6,499 nucleotides of DNA from Planctomycetota bacterium. Lineage in GTDB: Bacteria > Planctomycetota > Planctomycetia > Pirellulales > Pirellulaceae. The stretch's first letter is position 1. The number at the start of each line of letters is the position of its first letter. A program made the position numbers and the translations under genes. The notes beneath the pieces were generated by a model that had not been told where the DNA came from, searched no databases, and was given only the letters and a program-made list of their open reading frames with translations. Of this stretch, positions 1 to 5,715 are shown piece after piece. The stretch covers positions 1 to 6,499 of the forward strand of contig JAPLNJ010000741.1 in the NCBI GenBank assembly GCA_026692885.1, read 5' to 3'.

Positions 1-60
1 GGGATAGTCGACGTGCGGCAACAAGGTGTTCGTCGTGACGGGACTGGCAATCGCAGTCAT
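1..60 (-). CDS. N-terminus of a probable Uma2-family endonuclease (partial)
   Basis: Reading leftward from an ATG at 60-58, the minus strand is open to the window edge and gives 20 residues ending in LLPHVDYP. A purine-rich GGGGGA lies about 6 bases upstream of the ATG, a reasonable ribosome binding site. Planctomycete Uma2 (DUF820, PD-(D/E)XK nuclease fold) proteins often begin with a short variable stretch followed by a YP-x-SDG-type motif, and this peptide stops exactly where that motif would begin. The family call is from memory of the family's N-termini, not from catalytic residues, which would lie outside the window. A different protein, or chance, remains possible. The gene is divergent from everything to its right and is separated from the TPR gene by about 1 kb of repeats. 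Confidence 0.42.
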   Translation of the reverse strand, partial: MTAIASPVTTNTLLPHVDYP

Positions 61-91
61 TTGCAGTTCCCCCAGTGATTCGCGCCGGCTT

Positions 92-116
92 CCGCCGGTT
101 CTCCGAGAATCGGCGG
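92..116. repeat. Near-perfect palindrome upstream of the left-edge gene
   Basis: CCGCCG (92-97) pairs with CGGCGG (111-116), and TTCTC (99-103) pairs with GAGAA (105-109); a G/T pair separates the two stem blocks and only one base lies at the centre. It sits about 32 bases upstream of the minus-strand ATG at 60-58, in that gene's likely leader or promoter. It could be an operator, a leader hairpin or a piece of mobile repeat. No T-run follows on either strand, so it does not look like an intrinsic terminator. Confidence 0.45.
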
Positions 117-139
117 ACGGCCAGCTTGGCCTTGGTGAT

Positions 140-172
140 TAGCGCCTTGCCGCTCACATTCACCGAGGGGAT
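140..172 (+). repeat. Short partial copy of the module ending at about 622
   Basis: The sequence TAGCGCCTTGCCGCTCAC followed after a few bases by TCACCGAGGGGAT also occurs, with about two differences, at 592-622, where it leads straight into composite repeat copy B. Here it is followed by an extra short stretch (173-190) before copy A begins at 191, so copy A carries a small duplication of its own left junction. Confidence 0.6.
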
Positions 173-190
173 TTAAGATTACGGATGACA

Positions 191-424
191 GAGGGGATTC
201 TGACCACGGATGACACGGATGCCACCGATGGTACGGATGCTTGGAAAACACTCCCCATCCGTGTCATCCGTGTGATCCGTGGTTCCCATTTTGGTTGGAA
301 TCGCGAGCGCGGCGAAGGTCTTCGCCCCAACGGGGCAGCCACAAATCAGCCCAGGGCAGAGCGGAGCGGCGTAGCCGCGTAGCGCCGCCCTGGGTTATGA
401 GCCGATTGAGAACACCAGCCCTGA
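191..424 (+). repeat. Composite intergenic repeat, copy A
   Basis: This 234-bp element recurs at 616-854 in the same orientation and is nearly identical. It has three parts: a palindromic array of 9-bp units (204-282), a unique stretch (283-321), and a REP-like hairpin unit (322-424). In the hairpin unit GCCCC/GGGGC (324-328/332-336) and the 8-bp perfect inverted repeat CCCAGGGC/GCCCTGGG (350-357/387-394) enclose a GCGGCG/CGCCGC stem. It carries open frames on both strands, but these are translations of repetitive DNA (runs such as TDDTDATDGTD) and not genes. No transposase is present, so this is a non-autonomous repeat of unknown mobility. Confidence 0.85.
204..282. repeat. Palindromic 9-bp-unit array in copy A
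   Basis: The left arm (204-239) holds four 9-bp units of the form NNACGGATG (one has ACCGATG). The right arm (256-282) holds three units of its reverse complement, of the form NATCCGTGN. The arms can pair into a long hairpin with a loop of about 16 bases. The corresponding array in copy B has four units on each side, so unit number varies. Confidence 0.85.
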
Positions 425-437
425 CGGGAAAAAGTGT

Positions 438-598
438 CAGGAACCGTTTTCACATTGGTCAGTCAGCGGTGGTTCCCCCTGTCTGCATCACCCTGTCGTG
501 CGAACTGTCGACGACGTACCAGCGTGGCGGTAGGCTGCGGGTGTTGGTCGAAAGCGAGGCGAGAAAACGCGGCACGTCTTCACCGGCGGCTAGCGCCT
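438..598 (+). repeat. Dispersed intergenic module, copy 1
   Basis: This stretch is a patchwork shared with two other places. Bases 438-462 (starting CAGGAACCGTTTTCA) match 5293-5317 with one difference. Bases 467-542 match 5371-5446 at 72 of 76 positions. Bases 541-598 resemble 6301-6358, sharing AGGCGAGAAAACG and CTTCACCGGCGGCTAGCGCC. Four bases separate the first two blocks here, whereas 53 bases separate them in the other copy. I see no convincing gene in it. Confidence 0.75.
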
Positions 599-615
599 TG
601 CCGCTCACCGTCACC

Positions 616-854
616 GAGGGGATTCTAACCACGGATGACACAGATGGCACGGATAGTACGGATGCTTGAAAAACTCTCCCCATCCGTGTGATCCGTGTGA
701 TCCGTGTCATCCGTGGTTCCCATTTTGGTTGGAATCGCGAGCGCGGCGAAGGTCTTCCGCCCCAACGGGGCAGCCACAAATCAGCCCAGAGCGGAGCGGC
801 GTAGCCGCGTAGCGCCGCCCTGGGTTATGAGCCGATTGAGAACACCAGCCCTGA
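616..854 (+). repeat. Composite intergenic repeat, copy B
   Basis: Direct repeat of 191-424, 239 bp long. Length differences from copy A are readable by eye: one additional 9-bp unit in the right arm of the array, one inserted base near 757, and a 5-base loss next to the left CCCAG arm (around 784-789). That last loss shortens the large inverted repeat that is perfect in copy A. After 854 the two copies diverge completely, which marks the right boundary of the repeated unit at AACACCAGCCCTGA. Confidence 0.85.
629..716. repeat. Palindromic 9-bp-unit array in copy B
   Basis: Four left-arm units (629-664) and four right-arm units (681-716), facing each other across 16 bases. The consensus unit is the same as in copy A, but with four right-arm units instead of three and with different single-base variants (CAGATG, CGGATA). 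Confidence 0.85.
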
Positions 855-918
855 AGAGGCGAAACAAGGCTTGGCCGCATCGGACGAACGATATGTCCGG
901 GATGAACCGATTTGTTCC

Positions 919-1028
919 GCCCTTTCAGGGCTACCGTGCCGAATCGAACCTGTACCCAGGGCGTCGCTCTGCGGCTGTCGCCGCGACGCTGTGCCCTGGG
1001 CTGTTATGTGGCTGCCCCTATCGGGGCG
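919..1028 (-). repeat. REP-like hairpin unit, inverted third copy
   Basis: Read on the minus strand this is a diverged copy of the hairpin part of copies A and B. It has GCCCC/GGGGC (1014-1018/1023-1027) and CCCAGGGC/GCCCTGGG (955-962/993-1000), and the shared flank GTGGCTGCCCC. A third small hairpin, GCCCT/AGGGC (919-923/927-931), sits at its far end. Together with copy B (759-854) it forms a head-to-head pair separated by roughly 65 bases, the arrangement seen in BIME-type repeat pairs. It ends 28 bases before the TPR start codon, so it would lie in the promoter or 5' leader of that gene. Confidence 0.75.
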
Positions 1029-1041
1029 AAAACGCGGAGAC

Positions 1042-1056
1042 GGAGAGAGAGGCGGG
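1042..1056 (+). promoter_or_regulatory. Ribosome binding site deciding the TPR start
   Basis: A purine run containing GGAG and AGAGAGG lies directly before the ATG at 1057. The open frame extends in phase back to an ATG at 871, but those 62 extra codons are a translation of the inverted hairpin repeat. The 1057 start has the better ribosome binding site and begins a normal TPR-protein N-terminus. Confidence 0.6.
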
Positions 1057-3069
1057 ATGACGACGATTCCTGAATTACTGGCCGCGGCGATCCGACATCA
1101 TCAGGCGGGGCAACTGCCCCAGGCCGAGAGCCTGTATCGGCAGATCCTCGACGAAAGCCCGCAGCACGCGGATGCGTTGCACTTGCTGGGTGTGATTGCC
1201 CTCCAAGCGGGAAACGCGGCGGTGGCCGTCGACCTGATCGGGCGAGCGGTGGCGATCGCACCGGGGAACGCCGCGTGCCATAGCAACTTGGGGAACGCCT
1301 TGCAGGAGCAGGGAAAGCTCCCTGAGGCGGTGACCGCCTACCAGCGGGCACTGCAGCTGAAACCGGACTACGCCGAGGCGCACTTTAGCCTGGGCAACGT
1401 CCTGCAAACGCTGGGACGGCTAGACTCGGCCGCGGGCGCTTACCGACGAGCGCTGCAACTGAAGCCGGACTACGTGCAGGCGCTGAATAACCTCGGAGCG
1501 AGTCTGCAGTCGCAGGGGAAGGTCGCGGAGGCGGTGGCCGCCTACCAGCGGATGCTGACGATCCAACCGGAGTGCGTCGAGGGCCACTACAACCTGGGCA
1601 ACGCGCTGCAGGCCCTGGGACAAGTGGACGCGGCGGTGGCCGCGTATCGGCGGACCCTGCTGCTCAAGCCGAATTATGCCGAAGCGCACTTCAACCTCGG
1701 CAATTCGCTGCAACAGCAGGGAAAGTCGGATGACGCCGTGGCCGCGTACCAGTGCGCGCTGCAGCTCAAGCCGAATTACCCCGAGGCGCTGATCAATTTG
1801 GGCAACGCCCTGCAAACGCAGAGGAAACTGGATCAGGCCGTGGCGGCCTACCAGCGGACGCTGGAGCTGAATCCGGATCACTTTCAGGCGCACAACAATC
1901 TGGGCCACGCGCTGCAACGGCAAGGGAAACTGGAGCAGGCCGTGGCCGCCTGCCAACGGACGCTGCAGCTCAAGCCGGACTACCCCGAAGCGTACTACAA
2001 TCTGGGCAACGTCCTGCAAGTGCAGGGCAGACTCGCTGAGGCGGTGGCGGCCTACCAGCAAGCGTTGCTGCACAAGCCGGATTACCCCGAGGCGCACTAC
2101 AACCTCGGCAACGCCCTGCAAAAGCAAGAACAGTTGGACGCCGCGATGGCCGCTTGGCAGCAGGCTATCCGACTCCGCCCGAACGACGCGGAGTCGCATT
2201 TGAACCTGGCGGTCGGTTTCGGTCGGCAAGGAAAGCTGGACGCCGCGGTCGCCGCCCACCGGCGGGTCCTGCTGCTTATGCCCGATTCGGCTCCCGCGCA
2301 CAACAATCTGGCCGATGTGCTCCGGCGACTGGGGAAGTTGGACGAGGCGGCCATAGCGTGCCGCAGGGCGATCGAACTCAAGCCGGACTTGGCCGAGGCG
2401 CATAACAACCTGGCCACCGTGTTGCTGGAACAGGGGCAGTACGCGGACGCGGCCGCCTGCTGCCGGGCGGCGCTGCAAATTGAACCCGACTTGGCCGCGG
2501 CACACAATAACCTGGGCAACGCGCTGCGTGAACAGGGTGAGCTTGACAGGGTGAGCTTGAGGCGGCCGTGGCGGCCTACCACCAGGCGCTCCAGATCGAC
2601 GCGGATTATGCGGATGTGCATAGCAATCTGGCCGTGGTGCTGCAGGAACAAGGGGACCTCGCGGCGGCGATGGCCGCCTACGAGCGGGCCTTGCAGATCC
2701 GCCCACAGTTCGCGGAGGCGCACTACAATCTGGGCATGGCTTGCCTGTTGGGCGGTGATTGCGAGCGGGGTTGGTCCGAGTACGAATGGCGCTGGCAATG
2801 CGCGGGCCACCAGCGACGAGAATTCAGCCAGCCGCTGTGGGACGGCTCGTCACCGGCGGACCGGACTCTGCTGCTGCACGCCGAACAGGGATTGGGGGAT
2901 ACCCTGCAGTTCATCCGCTACGCGGCCGTGGTGCAACGGTTCGGCGGGCGCGTCATCGTGGAATGTCAGCCGGCGTTGGGCCGGCTGCTCAGTCGTTGTT
3001 CGGGGATCGATCAGCTGGTTGAGAAGGGGCACGCGCTGCCTCCCTTTGACGTGCACGTTCCGCTGTTGA
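1057..3069 (+). CDS. TPR-repeat protein, N-terminal half of a frameshifted gene
   Basis: From ATG 1057 the frame encodes an N-terminus MTTIPELLAAAIRHHQAG and then tandem 34-residue tetratricopeptide repeats. I count 14 complete TPRs to about residue 477 and the first half of a fifteenth. They are highly regular (NLGNALQxQGKLxxAVAAYQRxLxLKPDYxEAH), as in the class of TPR proteins that carry a C-terminal glycosyltransferase domain. TPRs form a superhelical protein-binding scaffold and are probably cytoplasmic here; no signal peptide or membrane segment is visible. Real homology stops near residue 496 (base 2546), where a 14-bp duplication changes frame. The remaining roughly 172 residues to the TGA at 3069 are arginine/tryptophan-rich nonsense. 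As sequenced the product would be 670 residues with a junk tail; without the duplication it continues into the downstream frame ending at 5156. Confidence 0.85.
   Translation: MTTIPELLAAAIRHHQAGQLPQAESLYRQILDESPQHADALHLLGVIALQAGNAAVAVDLIGRAVAIAPGNAACHSNLGNALQEQGKLPEAVTAYQRALQLKPDYAEAHFSLGNVLQTLGRLDSAAGAYRRALQLKPDYVQALNNLGASLQSQGKVAEAVAAYQRMLTIQPECVEGHYNLGNALQALGQVDAAVAAYRRTLLLKPNYAEAHFNLGNSLQQQGKSDDAVAAYQCALQLKPNYPEALINLGNALQTQRKLDQAVAAYQRTLELNPDHFQAHNNLGHALQRQGKLEQAVAACQRTLQLKPDYPEAYYNLGNVLQVQGRLAEAVAAYQQALLHKPDYPEAHYNLGNALQKQEQLDAAMAAWQQAIRLRPNDAESHLNLAVGFGRQGKLDAAVAAHRRVLLLMPDSAPAHNNLADVLRRLGKLDEAAIACRRAIELKPDLAEAHNNLATVLLEQGQYADAAACCRAALQIEPDLAAAHNNLGNALREQGELDRVSLRRPWRPTTRRSRSTRIMRMCIAIWPWCCRNKGTSRRRWPPTSGPCRSAHSSRRRTTIWAWLACWAVIASGVGPSTNGAGNARATSDENSASRCGTARHRRTGLCCCTPNRDWGIPCSSSATRPWCNGSAGASSWNVSRRWAGCSVVVRGSISWLRRGTRCLPLTCTFRC
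2533..2560 (+). repeat. Exact 14-bp tandem duplication causing a frameshift
   Basis: CAGGGTGAGCTTGA occurs twice back to back (2533-2546 and 2547-2560) with no mismatch. It falls inside the fifteenth TPR. Deleting one copy reads REQGELEAAVAAYHQAL, a perfect TPR continuation, and joins the two open frames. The downstream frame has a TGA at 2544-2546, inside the first copy, so it opens only at the second copy. Confidence 0.95.
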
Positions 3070-5156
3070 GCCTGCCGGGAATCTTGCATACAACCCTGGC
3101 GAAGATACCGGGGGAGGTGCCCTACGTGTTCGCAGACCCGGCGCTGGTGGACCATTGGCGCGCTGAACTCGGCTGCACGCCGGGGTTCAAGATCGGGATC
3201 GGTTGGCAGGGGAATCCGAAGTACAAGCGGGACCGCTTCCGCTCGCCGCCCCTGGCCCATTTTGCCCCGCTGGCGGAACTCGATGGCGTGCGCCTGTTCA
3301 GCCTGCAGAAGGGCGCCGGAGTGGAACAGCTCCGTGAAGTGGCCGACCGGTGGCCGGTCGTGGACTTGGACAGCACGCTGGATGAGGAACACGGGCCGTT
3401 CATGGACACGGCCGCCGTGATGCTGAATCTGGATCTGGTGATCACCTCGGACACGGTGACCGCGCACTTGGCCGGTGCGCTCGGGGTTCCGGTCTGGGTG
3501 GCGCTGCCCTTCGCGCCCGACTGGCGGTGGCTGCTCGAACGCGAGGACAGTCCCTGGTATCCCACGATGCGACTGTTTCGCCAGACGCAGCCAGGCGACT
3601 GGCCCGGCGTCTTCGAGGCGATCCGGACGGCGCTGGTAGAACGACTGGCGGGTGAGGGGGCACGTCACGCGCTATCGTTTAACCGCAAGCCGGAGGCGTG
3701 CGCGCTCGACGACGCGCACGACCGCCGCCAGCGCGGACCCGGCTTGGGGTTAAACGGGTCAGTGGCAACCGGGAGCGGTGTGGAGCCGCTGGCGGTCGCG
3801 GGCCAGGACGAAGCCGCGCGCCGAAAAGCAGTAATCTGCCAAGGACAGACCGATCGACCGCGCCGGGAGAATCGGCAACAACTGGAACCCGCCTGGAACA
3901 AACGGGCCGCGTTGGCAGCCGACCTGATTCCGGCGGGTGCCACGGTCTTGGATCTGGGCTGCGGCGCCATGGCCCTGGAAAGCGTGTGGCCCTTTGGCGC
4001 TCGATATTTCCCCTGTGATCTGGTGGCCCGCGACGAACGGACGTTGGTGTGCGATTTCAATGCTCAGGAACTACCCGCCGTGCCGGGCGTGTCGCATGTG
4101 ACGGTGCTGGGTGTCTTGGAGTACCTGGTCGACGTCCCGGCGTTTCTGCACCAGCTGCGGCAATCCAACGCCACGGTGATCCTCAGCTACAATCCGGCCG
4201 ACGTCACGCCAAATCTCGATCGGGGTGCGCTGGGCTGGGTGAATCACTTCACGACCCGCGAATTGGAGGATCTCGTGCAGGCTGCCGGTTTCACCGTGAC
4301 CACGCGGGTGCCGGTCGATAGCCATCAACAACTGCTGCGGCTGGTTCCGGGGATCGCCCGGACGCGCAGCCCGCGTAAGGTGCTGGTGCTGTCGTTCATG
4401 AATTTGGGCAACTTCGGGGACCGCCTGGGCTATCATCTGTTGAACAGCGTCTTGCCGGAGAATGCGACCGTTTCCCAGGCCTTCTTCAACGTCAAGGATG
4501 GTTACAGGCCGAGCCAAGTGCCGGTCGGTGACTTTGATCTGTTGGTGGTGGGGATCGGCAACAGCTTGTTCGGTCCGGTGCTGACGGACGAACTGCTGAG
4601 GTTGTTCGATCGGGCGCCGCAGGCGGTCGGCATTTTTGGCACGCAGTACCGGCCGGACATCGATCCGCAGCGACTCGGTGCCGTGATCGACCGGCTGCAC
4701 ACCTGGTTTGCCCGTTACCAGGACGATGTGTTGCTGTATGGCCGAGGTCGCCAGAACGTCGTGCATTTGGGCGATTGGCTGATCGATGCGTTTCCGCTGA
4801 ACCGCGGCGAGAACGCGACGGAGACGTTGACGATCGGCGCCGAGATTTGGCAGCAGCAGCCGCTGGATCGTACGATTCAGAAGATCCAGTCGTACCGGCG
4901 GGTCCTGTCGACGCGGGTCCATCCGTTGCTATGTGCGCTGACCAGTGCCGAGGAGGTGGCTTATCGCGAGCAGCGTGAGATGCTGACGCCGTCGTCGTCC
5001 GGGAAATTCCGGTCGATGCTGTTGGACGTTTTCGGACGAACGTTTCCGGAAGAGCGTTTCTTCCCGGTCGATCGGGACGCCGTGGTGGCCTACAAGGCGC
5101 GGGTCCGCGCCATGCTATCTGAGGTTCGCCGCGTTTTCGCGGAGTTGTTGTCGTGA
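2568..5156 (+). CDS. TPR-glycosyltransferase / methyltransferase / pyruvyl transferase-like fusion, C-terminal part
   Basis: This 862-residue frame continues the TPR protein after the frameshift; its nominal GTG start at 2568 is inside a TPR and is probably not a natural start. Residues 1-66 complete TPRs 15-16 and begin a seventeenth. Residues 67-362 are the glycosyltransferase-like (GT9/GT41-type fold) domain found after such TPRs, with GWSEYEWRW (68-76), EQGLGDTLQFIRY (106-118), GWQGNPKYKRD (212-222) and SDTVTAHLAGALGVPVW (294-310). A low-complexity linker (363-435) follows. Residues 436-600 are a class I SAM methyltransferase with VLDLGCG (460-466), an acidic D484 after strand 2, and LGVLEYL (514-520). 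Residues 604-800 resemble polysaccharide pyruvyl transferases: MNLGNFGDRLGYHLLN (611-626), LLVVGIGNSLFG (658-669) and STRVHPLLCAL (781-791), the last matching the family's R-x-H motif. A role in surface-glycan or glycoprotein modification is inferred; substrates are unknown. Confidence 0.85.
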   Translation: MAAYHQALQIDADYADVHSNLAVVLQEQGDLAAAMAAYERALQIRPQFAEAHYNLGMACLLGGDCERGWSEYEWRWQCAGHQRREFSQPLWDGSSPADRTLLLHAEQGLGDTLQFIRYAAVVQRFGGRVIVECQPALGRLLSRCSGIDQLVEKGHALPPFDVHVPLLSLPGILHTTLAKIPGEVPYVFADPALVDHWRAELGCTPGFKIGIGWQGNPKYKRDRFRSPPLAHFAPLAELDGVRLFSLQKGAGVEQLREVADRWPVVDLDSTLDEEHGPFMDTAAVMLNLDLVITSDTVTAHLAGALGVPVWVALPFAPDWRWLLEREDSPWYPTMRLFRQTQPGDWPGVFEAIRTALVERLAGEGARHALSFNRKPEACALDDAHDRRQRGPGLGLNGSVATGSGVEPLAVAGQDEAARRKAVICQGQTDRPRRENRQQLEPAWNKRAALAADLIPAGATVLDLGCGAMALESVWPFGARYFPCDLVARDERTLVCDFNAQELPAVPGVSHVTVLGVLEYLVDVPAFLHQLRQSNATVILSYNPADVTPNLDRGALGWVNHFTTRELEDLVQAAGFTVTTRVPVDSHQQLLRLVPGIARTRSPRKVLVLSFMNLGNFGDRLGYHLLNSVLPENATVSQAFFNVKDGYRPSQVPVGDFDLLVVGIGNSLFGPVLTDELLRLFDRAPQAVGIFGTQYRPDIDPQRLGAVIDRLHTWFARYQDDVLLYGRGRQNVVHLGDWLIDAFPLNRGENATETLTIGAEIWQQQPLDRTIQKIQSYRRVLSTRVHPLLCALTSAEEVAYREQREMLTPSSSGKFRSMLLDVFGRTFPEERFFPVDRDAVVAYKARVRAMLSEVRRVFAELLS

Positions 5157-5169
5157 CCAGGGGAGACAG

Positions 5170-5276
5170 GGGCCACCCCTTATTTGTCTTGACGGAGAGC
5201 CCGGCTGCCGACGATTCCTGCAACCCTGGCCGCGGCGATCCGACATCGTCAGGCGGCGCAACTGCCGCAAGCCGAG
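5170..5276 (+). pseudogene. Decayed copy of the TPR gene 5' end, copy 1
   Basis: Bases 5209-5276 match 1061-1128 of the TPR gene at about 60 of 68 positions without gaps, and in that frame read TIPATLAAAIRHRQAAQLPQ against TIPELLAAAIRHHQAGQLPQ. The ATG is replaced by CTG, and homology stops after the sixth codon of the QAGQLP region. The upstream 39 bases (5170-5208) are shared with the second copy at 6197 and less clearly with the functional gene. The copy begins 14 bases after the stop of the large fusion gene. It is not expected to be translated. Confidence 0.8.
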
Positions 5277-5292
5277 GGGCCGGAAACGGTGG

Positions 5293-5446
5293 CAGGAACC
5301 GTTTTCATATTGGTCAGATAGAGGTTCCGAGGTCGCGCACGGTTGCAGACTCGCTTTCCGTTCGTGTCACCGGTGGTTCCCCCTGTCTGCATCCCCCTGT
5401 CATGCGGACTGTTGACGACGTACCAGCGTGGCGGTAGGCTGCGGGT
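5293..5446 (+). repeat. Dispersed intergenic module, copy 2
   Basis: Second copy of the module at 438-542. The 25-base left block (5293-5317) and the 76-base right block (5371-5446, 72 of 76 identical) are separated here by 53 bases instead of 4. The right block ends 33 bases before the DUF5678-like start codon, and the promoter-like sequence described below lies in it. Nothing in 5157-5478 beyond this module and the decayed TPR copy looks functional. Confidence 0.75.
5412..5440 (+). promoter_or_regulatory. Candidate sigma-70-type promoter for the DUF5678/protease pair
   Basis: TTGACG (5412-5417) and TAGGCT (5435-5440) are separated by exactly 17 bases. The first matches the -35 consensus in five of six positions; the second is a weak -10 but keeps TA at the start and T at the end. 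Transcription would start near 5447, leaving about 32 bases of leader before the ATG at 5479. The equivalent place in module copy 1 (around 508-536) has TCGACG instead, so copy 1 is weaker. This is inference from spacing and consensus only. Confidence 0.35.
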
Positions 5447-5478
5447 AGAGTCGCGCCGTTCTTGTGAGGGACGATATC

Positions 5479-5715
5479 ATGGACATGCAACTGTATCTGC
5501 ACAACCGACACCAGTTCCCCTACGACGCGTTGGAGAAATACGCTGGCCAACACGTCGCCTGGAGCCCGGACGGGACCCGCATCATCGCCAGTGCCGAGGA
5601 TCCCTTGAACTTAGTAAATGCCATCGACGCATTGGGCTTCGATGCCTCGGAAGTGGTCATCGAGCCTGTGCCATTTCCGGACGAAATCGTTTTGGGTGCG
5701 GGAGTGGACGCGTGA
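5479..5715 (+). CDS. DUF5678-like small protein
   Basis: A 78-residue soluble protein starting at ATG 5479, chosen because GAGGG (5466-5470) lies 8 bases upstream; an in-frame GTG at 5464 would add five residues but has no good ribosome binding site. The sequence contains LEKYAGQHVAWSPDGTRIIA (about residues 17-36) and a later VVIEPVPFPDEIVLG, the pattern of the DUF5678 family (a short beta-rich domain typified by YAG-x-(Y/W)VA-x(n)-G-x-IVASG). No biochemical function is known for that family to my knowledge. The stop codon overlaps the protease start by four bases, so the two proteins are translationally coupled and probably work together. Candidate roles are a binding partner, inhibitor or substrate of the protease; this is inference. 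It has no catalytic motif, signal peptide or membrane segment. Confidence 0.75.
   Translation: MDMQLYLHNRHQFPYDALEKYAGQHVAWSPDGTRIIASAEDPLNLVNAIDALGFDASEVVIEPVPFPDEIVLGAGVDA

Noticed and set aside
204..282. CRISPR array
   Set aside because: Units are only 9 bp, contiguous without spacers, and arranged as facing palindromic arms.
241..669. 142-codon plus-strand frame in the left intergenic region
   Set aside because: It runs through three different repeat elements and ends in the 9-bp array; no ribosome binding site or domain-like pattern.
459..779. 106-codon minus-strand frame in the left intergenic region
   Set aside because: Its TRITRITRMG stretch is the 9-bp array translated; the rest is repeat sequence.
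871..1056. In-phase N-terminal extension of the TPR frame (62 codons from ATG 871)
   Set aside because: It translates the inverted hairpin repeat and has no protein-like pattern; the 1057 start has a purine-rich ribosome binding site and a typical TPR-protein beginning.
1420..2706. 428-codon open frame on the minus strand across the TPR region
   Set aside because: It is the mirror of regular, GC-rich 102-bp TPR coding units; its repeats (RLELQRPLVGGHG and similar) are the reverse translation of the TPR consensus.
4071..4922. 283-codon minus-strand frame under the methyltransferase/pyruvyl transferase part
   Set aside because: The plus strand has clear conserved motifs across the same interval; the minus frame is compositionally a shadow with no recognisable motif.
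5168..5180. AGGGG/CCCCT stem as terminator of the large gene
   Set aside because: Only a 5-bp stem with three loop bases, followed by mixed sequence and not a T-run; the same bases belong to the repeated 107-bp unit, where the stem is weaker in copy 2.
5153..5437. 94-codon frame starting at a GTG overlapping the stop of the large gene
   Set aside because: It reads the decayed TPR start and the dispersed module out of their natural frame; the overlapping start is coincidental.
5343..5711. Upstream extension of the protease frame
   Set aside because: It covers the repeat module and the DUF5678-like gene in the wrong frame; the GTG at 5712 overlapping the upstream stop is the natural start.
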